64,000 nt of DNA, taken from contig NC_092803.1 in the NCBI RefSeq assembly GCF_040954645.1, positions 61,153,984 through 61,217,983 of the forward strand, in the 5' to 3' direction. The stretch comes from Diabrotica undecimpunctata (taxonomy: Eukaryota > Arthropoda > Insecta > Coleoptera > Chrysomelidae). The notes beneath the pieces were generated by a model. It made no database searches, was not told where the DNA came from, and saw only the letters and a program-made list of their open reading frames with translations. Shown here in pieces: positions 10,231 to 21,620 of the stretch. Every line of letters starts with the position of its first letter. The first letter of the stretch is position 1. Both the position numbers and the translations under genes were made by a program.

Positions 10231-12526
10231 AAAAATCAACGTCACTTGTATCCTCGTTAACCGTTTCCATCAAGCAGTCTGTAATATCACCGTTATGGGG
10301 TAATAAAAGGAAGTCATCTTTAAACTCTGCTGAGATAACACCCTTATCAGAGTTTTTTAAGATCTAGGTACTTAGCTGGCAAAATTTTGAGTCGATTATT
10401 GTAGAGCTGTTGGGGAGCGGTATTGTTACTATTACGATTACGGCATGTTCTTAAGGTTTCCTGCAAATTTAAAGTTTTCAGTTCACTACTATCAAAGAAT
10501 CCATACTTTACAAGGAAGCTTTGTGGGTGATCTTTATTAAACATGGCTATGCGAAGTTTTCATACTAATGCTAATTTTGAATTTGTTTGGTATTAATGAT
10601 TCAGCGAAATCTTTCCAATTTAAAACATTAGAAAAATCCAATAACTTCGTAACATCGTTTAAAAAATTCGTTCTTAAATTGCGTATAATCGTTGGCCATT
10701 CTCTTGGAGGCCACACAGATTTACCACGGCTGAAAAGTTGAATGCTACTGTGCATGGAGTCTACGAGCATCATTTTATGTCCTGGTATTAGAAATGTAAT
10801 TTTTATATTCTTTATAAATGCACTTCTTTTGATGAAGTAGGATATCATGACCAGTATTACTTTGTTACGATTCTGTCCAGAACAGCTGTCGCAATATAGA
10901 TAAATTTTTGCATGTGTGGCTTCAATATCTTTCTTTTTTAAATACATGTAAACTATTGTACAAATTTCGTTGCAGCCTCTTGTTGCATCTGATTCATTCC
11001 ACAAGTACAATAAATATTTGCAGAACCGCTCTCATAAAATGATTCATTATAGAATGCGTACTTTCTACAATAAAATAAATTCATACTTTCTCCCTGGGTA
11101 GTATTCAGTACTTTCTCCAGATCAAATCTGACACACAGCACAGATACTTCTTTTGAAAGATTTTGGTCTTTCAAAAAAATTTCAAGGCACTTTTATTTAT
11201 CTTTAATGTGTTGATTGTAGGATTTTGTCTTCTTTTCTTCCTCTTGTTTCAGGCTAGGTAATACTTAATCTTCTCACGAAGATTACATTTGTCTTTCTTT
11301 GGCAGATGAAAACCAATATGAAAATCTGACCGAAATAATTTCCGAAACTTACTAAGTGATACAATTACAGGTAGTTTTTCACAGTCAACGAGATATTTTT
11401 TGTATAACCGATACAAATTTGTAACGTTCTCAAACTCGGCTGGAAGATATAATTTATTACTTTTGTTCCTACAGTAATGCGAAGGAACAGCCGGTAGTTA
11501 TTTAATGTATTTTTTTACCAAAGAGACTTGATTAGAAAGAAATTTATTTTTAGGGCTTCTTTACCCCCTTTGGTTTTGATTAGCCATGTTATTGGTTAGG
11601 GCATTTTCTTTCGTATATCGTAGCGTCATTTGAGAAATATTAAGCGTTTTAATGAAGTAAGAAGCACGTGGGCTCTAGGTGGATGACTGTAGCGACAGAC
11701 AGAGAAGAATGGAAAAGGATTGGTGAGGCCTATGTCCAAAGATGGACCGAAGAAGGCTAATTGGATAGATAAAAGCGTTTTAATTAAAAATTGTTGGCAA
11801 ACTTTTACTTTTCCATTGTTATATGGAATATAATATTCAATGGTTTTTGATCTTCGCATAGATTCAGCCTTTTTTCATTTAATTGGGGTTTCCACCGTAT
11901 AGGATTAGATCCAATTTTTTTGTCATTGTGAGCTTGCCATACCCGAAATAGTTTTCAAAAATAAAAACTCTATCATCTTCACTTATTTTTTATTACCGCA
12001 TTTTTTATTAAGACAAGGGTTGGGTTGTACTGCTTTATTTTTTCCTGTGTATTTTTCAATTCTTCTCGAAACCTTTTTCGAAAGTGGCTTTTGCTTTCGG
12101 ATTCCTCTTTGCTCAGATCAATAAAAGATCTTCATTTGGTGGCATACTTTCAAGGTTCTCAGTATCAGAGCTATCCTCTTGTTTCATTTCTGGATCCCAT
12201 TATATTTCTAAATTTTAAGATGATTATTTAGTGGACCGACATCAGTATTTAAACAAGATCTGTGTGAGATTTGTGTTTGCTCTAGTTACAGCATCCGGAA
12301 ATAATGCTGAAGATGAAGATGGTGAATAATCCACAAGTTTGCTGATAATTTGTCGTGTTATTTTTGGAAAGCTATCCAGTACATTACTACTAATCCACTT
12401 CTGAACACTTTGATATGCACTATTGCTTAAAAAATCTCTTTGTGAAACGGTTTCGTTTAATTCAAGTGGTGGACCTTCGTCCATTTGATCCTCGTCGTTT
12501 TTTAATGCAGTTGATGATAATGCCAT
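10231..12526 (-). pseudogene. DUF7869-like putative transposase gene, copy 2
   Basis: The gene begins at 12526 (MALSSTALKNDEDQMDEGPP, 94 open codons) and ends near 10231 with an acidic tail (...NEDTSDVDF, stop). The core frame 10537-11010 reads MYLWNESDATRGCNEICTIV, then YLYCDSCSGQNRNKVILVM and FLIPGHKMMLVDSMHSSIQ. The ordered motifs W.E..A.RG..EI, D(S)C.GQN+N and PGH...VD.MH..I suggest a catalytic RNase H-like domain (inference). A C-terminal frame covers 10347-10544. At least five frame breaks or stops separate the pieces, and some could be introns. It fills a TIR-bounded element, so a transposase role is likely but unproven. Confidence 0.55.
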
Positions 12527-12599
12527 ATACAGTTTAATGTGCAGGCTTGTTGACCGATAAGAAAAGTTGTCACATCCCGACTCGGCTTGGCTTTACCCA

Positions 12600-12831
12600 A
12601 AACATCGTAACCATGCAAACGTAAACTAACGATTTTTTATACGCACGGTTACGATGTTTTGCTGTTCACTGGTAACTACTTGTGTTGGTAACGATGAAAT
12701 GTATTATTATTTTTAAATTCAAAACCGTGTTCGTTCGGCTTACGATGTTTTTGTTATCGAAAAAGCTTATTGTTAGGATCACTTTCGATGAAAAATCAAA
12801 AATTCGAAAAATTGTTGGTTACGATGTTTTT
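12600..12831. repeat. Cluster of GGTTACGATGTTT subterminal motifs
   Basis: Copies or close variants lie at 12600-12612 (inverted), 12648-12661, 12687-12699 (variant), 12738-12750 and 12817-12831. Two more are at the other end of the element (9859-9872 inverted, 10093-10105). Clustering of one 13-mer at both ends of one element is what subterminal transposase binding sites look like in hAT, P and similar elements. Confidence 0.65.
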
Positions 12832-12840
12832 CCTGGAAGG
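12815..12840 (-). repeat. Right TIR of the 9.85-12.84 kb element
   Basis: On the + strand it reads TTGGTTACGATGTTTTTCCT then GGAAGGG. It is the inverted partner of 9848-9873. Confidence 0.7.
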
Positions 12841-12846
12841 GAAGAT

Positions 12847-13885
12847 TTTTACTAATGAGGAATACACTGTTATGCTTTAGTTTATGGCTAAATGAGGTTT
12901 AACGCTCGAGCAGCACAACGCAGATACCCTGAAAATTTTTCAAATCCCGATCTCACTCACTCAATATTTACAGTTATTTATCAACAATTAAGAGAATAAG
13001 GTTCAGTGGTCCCAAAAAATAATAAAAGAGGACGACATGATTATGTAACAGCAGCACATGAAGATGTTATTTTAATGGAACTTATGGAAAATCCAGAAAT
13101 TACCGTTCGAAACTATCTGCCATGTGTCCCACAATTTTAAAATCTATTACAACGAAAAACAAATATCTTACACAACGAAAATGTATATCCTTTTCATTTT
13201 ACAAAGGTACAATTACTGCTACAAGGAGATTTTCCTGCTCGTGAAGAATTCGCTAGATGGTTATAAAATCAGAAAATCAAATTGATTAATTTTTTCAGGT
13301 ACATTTTGTTTTAGACAAAGCTAAATTCACAAAAAATTGAATTTTTAATGTGCATAATGCACAATATAATTCGTTTGTTGGTGACGATCCTCACGTTGTT
13401 CAAGAATTTAAGCATCAGCATAGGTTTAGCATAAACGTTTGGATAGGAGTAGTTAACGATTATCTGCTTGGGCCTGTAGAATTGCCTGCTCGTTTAAATG
13501 GTGCTAATTACTTAGATTTCCTGCAAAATGTTTAACCCGATTCATTAGATGATGTACCTTTAAATATTCGGCAAAACTTATAGTTTCTACATGACGGTTG
13601 TCCGGCCCACTTTCAGTCCAGCGGGAATGGATGAGACTTTCTTAATAACTACGAAAACCACTTAATTAAAAGAGGCGGTTCAGTTGCTCGGTCAGCAAGG
13701 TCGCCGGATTTTAATCCTTGCGATTATTGTGTTTGGGATTCATAAAAGCATTTGTTTATTCCGTTCCCATACAAAATCGTGTACAACTCTGGCCAAGGAT
13801 ACAAGATGCTTGCAACGAATTTAGAAATATTTTTGTAATTTTTGCAAGAATTCGGCGTTCTCTAAGCTAAAGGGTAAAACTTATG
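12847..13885 (+). pseudogene. Mariner/IS630-type transposase with N-terminal DUF4817 helix-turn-helix
   Basis: The frame opens FTNEEYTVML, followed by NARAAQRRYPENFSNPDLTH, VIYQQLRE and a stop, then PKNNKRGRHDYVTAAHED: the helix-turn-helix 'DUF4817' start common in insect transposons. Later parts read YPFHFTKVQLLLQGDFPARE and, in the clean frame 13350-13535, HNAQYNSFVGDDPHVVQEF and INVWIGVVNDYLLGPVELPA. Near 13590-13700 are FLHDGCPAHF-like and ARSPDFNP-like blocks, the second and third DDE motifs. Many stops and frameshifts make it dead. Its first codons are cut off by the 9.85-12.84 kb element. Confidence 0.75.
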
Positions 13886-14640
13886 CATAGAGACTAATGG
13901 TCATCACATCAGAATCTTTTGTAACTATTTACTTATGATACTTGATCTTTTGTGTTAGTTCTGTTCCATCGTAATAAATACTTTGTTTTTAAACCTCTTT
14001 AAATAAAATTTTATTTCAATTTGATTTTTTTACTTCTTTTCCCAAACTTTTTTTACGAATTGTGTGCGGCATTTATTGAAACAAAAGATAATTCATAAAA
14101 TAAATTAAGGTATCTATTAAACTTTCATGACGAAAAAACGAAAAATTTTCAAATCGATTTTTCTAGAAAATGGTGTATCCTACCGACTTTAAGTAAGAGT
14201 ACCTTTTATACCTGAATACTAGAATACAAGAATACCTGAAAATTTATTAATCTGGTATAACAAATGCTTAGAAGTTAAAGACAAAAGAGTTATGCATTAA
14301 AATAACGATTGACCTACCCAAAACGGACGCCTATGACTGGTCCTAGAAATTCGCAATCGATGGAATCGATTTAACTTTGGATGATAAATAGTCGTACCAG
14401 TTTTCGTTTTTCTAACTAAAAGCGTTCTGGAGGTATTAAAAAAAACTACCTACAAGGCGCCATCTTCAAAGAGCTCTAGCTCCCTTAGGAAGCATTTCCG
14501 GACTAGGTGAATTGGGTTAAATTGTCTTAAAATCATCTAAGGAATCTCCAGTCTTCGTTTGTTAGGAGAGTTTCTGGACATCCTGTATACCTAGCATAAG
14601 CTATACACAGTATAACAAAAAATTATGTTCTACAAGTTCA
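13886..14640. other. 3' part of the mariner-like element, non-coding
   Basis: No reading frame is recognised. GGACATCCTGTATA at 14577-14590 resembles the terminal sequence common in insect IS630-type elements and may be the right end of the element whose gene starts at 12847. Confidence 0.35.
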
Positions 14641-14840
14641 GAATAAGTTTATTCTCAATATAAACTAACAGATATACGTCCACGTCAGCTCGGGCGAATA
14701 TACTAGAGATAAAGTTGTTCTTGCCTTCTATTGGTCTGCAGTATATGTCACTACTTGACATACTGATGAGCGAATAAGGTTGTAGGTGATATTATTTGTT
14801 GCTTTTTAATTAATTTTTAATTTTAATTAATATTTTTGCA

Positions 14841-15884
14841 ATGAATCCAGCAGATTTAAATGTTTTTGAATCCGATGAGCACGAAAGGGAAGCAATAGTA
14901 TATCGACAGCTGAAATTGTTCAAAGTTCGATAAATTTCATGGAGAAAGATGAGGTTTGAATTAAAAAAAAATAAATTTTTAGGCTAAAATTTGTGGAATT
15001 TGATGAACTAGAATTTTTTAAACGCTTCTGGTTACAGAAGAAAACATGTGCCACAATACTAAATTTTATTGAAAATAAAATTAAACCTTTAACAATTCGC
15101 AATCAAGCTATAAGGCCAGAAACAAAATTTCTTCTTACCTTGCGTACCTACAGGCAACTTTTTACTCACATGTGAAGACTTTGATGCAATAAGCAAAATC
15201 TCTACATGTGTTATTGTCACCCAGGTCACTGAGGCTATTGCATCTTTATGACAAAGATACATAAAATTTCCAGAAACCGACATGGAACGTTTGGAAGTGA
15301 AAGAAGGTTTTTATGCCATTGTCAAATTCCCTGATGTTCGCATGTTCGTATAATGTACCCAGGTGGAAATGAAGCAGAAATATACAGAAATCGGAAGGGA
15401 TATTGCTCATGCAATGTACAAACAATTTGTGATGCACGTTTAAAGATAATGGATGTTGTTTCACGGTGGCCTGCTTCGTCCCATGATCAGGTAATTTATA
15501 ATAACAGTAGAATCAGAAGAAGGTTGGAGAATGGAAGATTTGCAACGAGTGTTATTTTAGGGGACAGCGGGTATGGTAATAATAATGTTTTAATCACTCC
15601 CTTACAGCAGCCGATTACTCCTGTGCTGAAATACTTTTCAATGAATCACATATACGTGGAAACAAGAAATTGTGTGGAAAGGTCATATGGGATGTGAAAA
15701 CATAGGTTTCCTTAGGTCATTGGAACATTTACAGGCAATAATAGTCGCAACTGCCATTCTTCACAATATTGCAATAGAAGAACATGAAGAAGAGCCACTA
15801 AATGAATTTTTCATTTTGAAGTTGCTGAAGTACATTTACCAGTTGATAGAAACCAAGACGTTATGCGATAACAGAACAAAATGA
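14841..15884 (+). pseudogene. PIF/Harbinger (HARBI1-type) transposase, decayed but nearly full length
   Basis: A short first exon begins MNPADLNVFESDEHEREAIV (14841). The next part (14993-15175) has EFFKRFWLQKKTCATILNFI, ending FLLTLRTYRQLF. The DDE domain follows: MYPGGNEAEIYRNRKGYCSC, VVSRWPASSHDQVIYNNSRI (second acidic motif), VILGDSGYGNNNVLITPLQQ and RNCVERSYGM (third), with a +1 frameshift near 15690 before AIIVATAILHNIAIEE. The first aspartate region (usual 'IDGTH+') is damaged just before 15353. Frameshifts and stops make it inactive. A convergent partner gene remnant lies at 15975-16300. Confidence 0.85.
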
Positions 15885-15974
15885 GGGATTCTCTCATTTT
15901 AAATCATTTTGCTAACATATAATAACTCAAAATAAAATATAACCCATGATGAAAATAGTTTTAATTTGATTTGT

Positions 15975-16300
15975 TATAAAAAAAATGAGGTAAAAAAACA
16001 AAAGCTTTTAAACTTAAAAATTTTAATTATTTTATTTACGTCAAAGAATTCAAAAATGTTCTTTTTGTATTCTAGATCGGCCAGTAACATCTTAATCTCT
16101 AACTCATGTTTTTCAACAAGTGATTTTTCTTTTTTTTTCTGCCTCTTCTTTTAGCAAAATCTATATACTCTATCTTTTTTTGCTAGTTCTTCATATACAT
16201 TACAGTTCTGCTGCTTCTTTATTTTTGAAGTAATTGATTCCTTTTTATAAAACCTTTTCCTCTTTCCAGTATTAGCAAAACCTAAAAAAATTACATGTTT
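15975..16300 (-). pseudogene. Harbinger partner (second ORF) C-terminal remnant
   Basis: The minus strand after an acceptor-like TTTTTTTAG near 16290 reads GFANTGKRKRFYKKESITSK, then VYEELAKKD, and later SLVEKHELEIKMLLADLEYK. This Lys/Glu-rich coiled-coil tail is typical of the Myb/MADF-type second protein of PIF/Harbinger elements, and its convergent placement with the transposase fits. The frame is broken near 16150. No diagnostic DNA-binding domain is visible. Confidence 0.35.
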
Positions 16301-16481
16301 AATATTATTGATTTTGAAAGATAGAAAAAATTACCTTTTGGTGTATAAGAATAAAACATGAAAACAAAAATGTTTATTACATGCTTTAACAAATCGCTTA
16401 CCGACAACATTCAATGGGCTGCCTAATATGTTGCGGCGTCAATGATTTCCACCTACAGCCTGCCTGTAAATATGATAGATT

Positions 16482-16482
<1 letters not shown>

Positions 16483-16549
<67 letters not shown>
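16483..16549. repeat. (TA)n microsatellite
   Basis: A pure TA dinucleotide run of about 66 bp. Confidence 0.95.
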
Positions 16550-16551
<2 letters not shown>

Positions 16552-18985
16552 ATAAACTAAGCAATATCTATAATTACATTCTGTCTTACGAAAATTAATA
16601 CTATAATTGCCTAATATTAAATTTCCTGACTAAATTCAGAAAAAAAATTAAATATTCATATATGGCGCCACTTTGTACGCGACCATACAACAATCCAAAA
16701 CCAGTTATCAATAACAAAAAACATAATAAACAGAAACGAGTGTCTTTCTGACATAAATTAAACATCAAAATAATAATTACTGTCAATCATGATTCTTACA
16801 AAATTAAATAATATTAAAATATTAAAAGTTAGTATTAAATAATATTAACAAATCGAAACCTATGCGGACGGCACTCAGGGTTTGTTAGGAGAGCTGGGGT
16901 CGTGGATAAGTAAATGACAAGGGGTTTGGATTGGGGCAACTACAAAAATATGAAACAAAAGATCATGAATCTCTTGGGACAAATAAAACAAAACACAGGA
17001 AGGAAACAGGAAACACATCTAGTAATTTAAAAATGACGCCACTTCGAGGTGCATAATTATAACTATTACAACAACTAGTTGTAACTAGGGGAATAATTAT
17101 TAGAAATGCAGAACACATCTTTTTCAAATGAAACTCAAAAAAGGGTTAGTTAAAAAAAATAAACAAAATGTTAAAAAAAATTAACATTTATTGTGTCTTA
17201 TCACAAACAGTTATATATAGATTAATAGTTACAGAGTACAAGAATAACAAAAAAACTTACATGTGTCCTAGCCGTTTACAAACTCTGTTGCTACAAAACT
17301 TACAAAATTGCTTGGCGGTTAACCTTCTTTAAAAATAAAACAAACTAAAGTCAAAAAAAAAATAATAAAGCGAGCTGTCTTATGTTAACATTAAATTTAA
17401 AACAGAAAAATTAAAATGACAGCTAAAGTCAAATCCTAAAATTTACAATTTTGAATATTACAATTTTTTAAATTTTAATGAAAGCAATATATTTAAAAAA
17501 AGTCTGTCTTTACTTTAAATTTAAACACAAAAAGTTACCTGGACTGCACTGGGGTTTTACACAAAAATTCTGGAACTAAACAAACTGCTTCAGAAACAAA
17601 ACAGGAACAGCGAAATTGAAGAAGCACTTATGCAACTTTAGACTGGACTTCTTAAAAAAAAAACAGGAAACTGGAACATCAGAATTGCTGCAGGCGACAC
17701 AAATCTCTTAAATACTTTTTTAACCTCCTCTGTAACTACACATACTTCACACTTTACACTGCTACAATTTCCATAAAAAGGGACAAAAACAGAAAACTTT
17801 GCAAATTCGACGAATAAATTTGGATTCAGACCTAAGCCGACTGTCTTTTACAGCGACTCAAGTAAGAATGAGCAATTATCTTCTAAAATTCATCGCATAA
17901 GTTAGAATAAACAAAACGCTGGGTATAAACAAACACAAACGGGAATTGAATTAATTTGAAAACGCAGTATCGGGCGGTTTAACGATTAAAGAAAAAATAT
18001 CGAAGAATTTGCGCCTGTGACATAAACAAACAATAAAATGATTTATTATTGACTTGGCGACGTGAAAATAACGAAATATTATTTGGGTTTTAACTTGAAA
18101 GATACAAACTAAGAAACATGGAAAAAATTCTTCGTTATTATAATGCATATATGAGGGGATAAGTATTTTTTGAGAAATTAGATCTAAAAGATTTTTTTTT
18201 AAATAAAAATAATGATTATTGATTACTTTACGAGCATTGAATCGAACAATGTAATAAGCAAATATCAGACACTGGAAAATAAATTTTAGAAAGAAAGAAT
18301 TATATAAATTAGAAAAAAAAAAGTATATTTGAAAGCTGAATTGTAAGACAAATTTGGACAATAAAACATAGTCAGAAACCCACTGCTCCTGGGACAAAAA
18401 GAGGTACAAAGAATTATGAGAATTAAAAGAAGAATTAAAAACTCATACACTACCTGTCGTTTTGACCTTTTGAGCTAACCATATCATCAAGATTTCACTG
18501 TCCTTTTTTAGCGTCGTCAAAGGTTATATACATGATTTTAGTTCGTTATTTGTACCACTAGGGAGCAGTCATGTCAGCGTTATTACTCCTTGTAAAATAA
18601 GAAAAAGTGGGACAACAAATGCAACTTTAGATATTTTTCTATGTAGATGTCGCGTGGTCGTAGAATAACATTATTTTAACTTCTAATAAACAAATCTTTT
18701 TAGAAAAGATATTATGATTCAAATTTTAAATTTAAATATCTACAAATAATATAATTAAAACTCTCTTCTTATAAACTATAAATAAAATTAATTCAAAGTC
18801 AATCACCGAGAGAGAAAGCTCAAAAAATTGTAAGGTGTTTCGATCAAAAAACAATTCCTGATCTTGTTAGTACGCTACAATTGCTTTTTAGCACATACAC
18901 CAAAGAATTATTTTTTACAATTTGAAAATTCGAAATGAAGTATAATTTCGGATTTTTAAGTTAAAAAAATAACGCCAAGTCTCAA
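16550..18985. other. Long AT-rich stretch, no gene recognised
   Basis: The only long frame (17951-18409, minus) is Phe/Tyr/Leu-rich from AT-rich DNA and matches no family I know. No paired ends or terminal repeats were found. Parts may be an old LTR or LINE body, but nothing supports a call. Confidence 0.4.
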
Positions 18986-18989
18986 ATAA

Positions 18990-19870
18990 CGCCAAACTAG
19001 AGCTTAACAAAGGACGATGAGAAAAAAGGCAAAAATGGCTGCTGGGATATGGACCATAGCAAATACCAAGAAAGCCAAATCAGCAACACCCGAGGACAAA
19101 AAGAGACTTTGGAAGAATACCATCACCCCTCTCGTAACAGAGTCGCTAAGAAACCAAGGGGCTCTAACGAGCAGACTATGTCATAAAGTACCGTGGCAAA
19201 AGTATTCAGAATGGTGGTAGCACACAGACACCATCCTGATACTCAACTAGATCGGGCTTAAGCAAATTTGATCATTAACAAACTGGAGTAAGCACTTGAT
19301 GAGGCCCCTATCGGAGGTCAAAATGAACTGCAATTTCATAAAACATCGTTTAACGAAGGTGAAAACATCACCTGTGGGTGAACTGTGGTAACGAGTATAC
19401 AAAAAAATGGACGACTGAAGTGGTAAAGACTATTGAGGGCCTGTGGGAGGGAGCAAACTTAAATATAATTGATCCAAATAATATGCCCAAGTGCCCCATG
19501 GTCCTCACTCGCGTCCCCGAGAAATAGCTTGATGAAGAAACCATCAGGATCCGTCTAAAGAGGCAAAATCAAGACCTTTACACAGACGACTGGTTGTGAT
19601 CTCTGTTTCACACACTGAACGACAGTAAAGATAAAGATCATAGAGGGAGGAGTTATGAAGGAGATAGTTCTCAGATCAGCATACCTCCCATATGATGATC
19701 CCGAACAACCATCAAGGGAGTTGGAACAGTTAGTGAGAGATTGCATGAAAAATGAACTGCAATTAATCATTGGCTATAGTATGAATGCCTACCATCTGAC
19801 CTGGGACAGTACAAACACCAAACTATTAAAAAATGGCATGCCAATTTATACATCAAATTTATTTTAATTT
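18990..19870 (+). pseudogene. LINE remnant: ORF1-like (DUF4780-type) then endonuclease start
   Basis: Frames near 19430-19650 read EGLWEGANLNIIDPNNMPKC, MVLTRVPEK, then IRIRLKRQNQDLYTDDW, resembling the DUF4780-type ORF1 found in insect non-LTR elements ('P...E....L..QNP.L....W'). It is followed at 19655-19867 by VLRSAYLPYDDPEQPSRELE and IIGYSMNAYHLTWDSTNT, the apurinic-type endonuclease block 'AYLPYD.......L..LV..C......LI.G.D.NAHH..WGS'. The usual catalytic D of '.D.NAHH' is changed. Stops separate the parts, and the copy ends at about 19870. Confidence 0.65.
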
Positions 19871-20639
19871 TTATTAATGTCATCAGTTTATTTTCAATTA
19901 AGTATAAATCAGTTTAAGACTAGATTGTAATAATTTTACCAATATTTATTCATTGTGAAAATTATGTTTTACTAGTAGTTCTTATTTTAAAAGAAGATTA
20001 AATAGTACCCATACAGCGAAAAAACTTTCACCTAGACTATTCATTAAAAGTTACTGTTAAATATTTCAAAAAAAATTCAGGAATGTTTTTTGTTGTTATT
20101 AAAAGATTATGGATGAAATGGAAGTTTGGAAGTTTCGGCAAAATTGAAAATTTCAAAATTTAGTAAAAAGTTTCATTTCATACTTTCAATTGTTCAATGA
20201 AATAATTTCGAAAATAGTCTAAAAAGTTTATTGAAAAGTCCTGAGAAAATGAAATTTTTGGTTGAATATATATTGAAATTTTTTTAAAATGTTTCCTAGA
20301 TTTTTGGACAGGAAAACAGTATAATAAAAGTCAAAGTTATAAAATTTTATTTACATGTAATAAAAAAATAAATACACACATCAAAATCATCTAGGGGACA
20401 AAAAGAAAATGAGAGATTACAGAAGTATTTCAAAAAATTGTTATTAATATTTTTAATAAAAAGTTATAAACAAGTGTTCCGAATATACAATAAACATTTT
20501 TCTTAGAATTATCGCAACAGCTTTTAAAAAATTAAAATAGATCTCAATAAGTCAAATAATGGTAACAAAAAAGATAAAAACCTAATTTGTTGCCCCTCAA
20601 CTCCCAACAAAGTAGTCTTCAGGTTAAGTTATTATAGTG
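19871..20639. other. Anonymous AT-rich sequence
   Basis: A/T-rich DNA with repeated short blocks such as AAAATTT(C/T). Nothing coding and no clear element end. Confidence 0.4.
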
Positions 20640-21620
20640 TATGACCTCCACGGTTGTTGATTACTGCCCTATATCTGTAAGGCCAACTCATGATCAAATG
20701 GTCAATGTCTTGCTGCGGTATTCCGTTTCACTCCAATGAAAGGCCCTCAAACAGTTGCTGTCTTGTATTGAAATCAATATTTTGTTGTAAAATGAGTCTG
20801 CGTAATATGTCATATACATGTTTAATTGGGTTTAAATCTGGTGATTGTGCAGGCCATGGTAAAACCTCAATTTCAAGGAATTGAAATTGAAGCTTTATCT
20901 TCAAGGAATGTTCTATGACCCTGGCAGTATGCGGACGCGTATTATCGTGAAATAATTGAAATTGGGGACCAGCTTGTTGTGCAAAGGGTACAACAATAGG
21001 TTCGAGAATAATATTGCGGTAGTCTATTGCACTTAGAAACCGTTCGAGACAAACGAGATTGATTTTTTTTTTACCAAGAGTAATGCCACCCTATACCATT
21101 ATACTGCCATGTTGCTGTCTATGAACCTCCTGCACGGTGGTCAATCGTTCAGCATTTCCAGATCGTCTCCAAATTCTTGTCCGTCTTGTATCTGGTGCAA
21201 ATCCAAATCGGCTCTAATCTGAGAACAGTAGAGATCCACTCACGTCTAACCCAATTTGCGTTTTCTTCTTTCCTTAACTTCATGCAGAGTATTTCCAATG
21301 GTTTGGCCTTTAACAAACACCTGATGGGTCTCTTGCAGCCTCATTTGTAATTGTGATGCAGTTACAGTGGTCTTTAATCTGGTTGGTTATCCTTATATGG
21401 ACCATATGACGTTTACCAATATCACTAGTTTCTTGACACCATAACAAAAAACGATTAATTACACTTCTGTTTGTGTGGAGGACCTCAGCAACATCTCTTT
21501 GACTTCTGCCTGCTTAAAAGCATACCGATAGCACGCCACTGCGTTTCTTCCCATTTCACATGATCCCTACCAAAAGATAACTGTGCTCTACGATTATCTC
21601 TGCTTAATGCTGGTTTTCGA
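20640..21620 (-). pseudogene. Tc1-like transposase, inactivated
   Basis: The minus strand reads SAIDYRNIILEPIVVPFAQQ, FQLFHDNTRPHTARVIEHSL, IEVLPWPAQSPDLNPIKHVY and ILRRLILQQNIDFNTRQQLF in one frame over 20640-21060. These are the DDE_3 motifs of Tc1 transposases. The catalytic glutamate expected in 'DLNPIEH' is lysine here, and about six extra residues lie between the second D and that position compared with DD34E. The N-terminal helix-turn-helix part (21250-21600) is recognisable but broken by stops. Confidence 0.85.

Larger units (their letters stand above)
9847..12840 (-). mobile_element. DUF7869-like TIR transposon, copy 2
   Basis: The ends are inverted: left CCCTTTCAGGAAAAACATCG (from 9848), and right, read on the minus strand, CCCTTCCAGGAAAAACATCG, both continuing TAACCA. 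Length is about 2.99 kb. The motif GGTTACGATGTTT occurs repeatedly near both ends in either orientation, as expected for transposase binding sites. The single recognisable gene runs on the minus strand from 12526 to 10231. The element sits at the very start of a mariner-like reading frame (12847 onward). No clear target duplication was found. Confidence 0.7.

Noticed and set aside
17951..18409. 152-codon minus-strand frame
   Set aside because: The composition (F, Y, I, L, N) reflects AT-rich DNA. No motif, no splice context and no homologous pattern.
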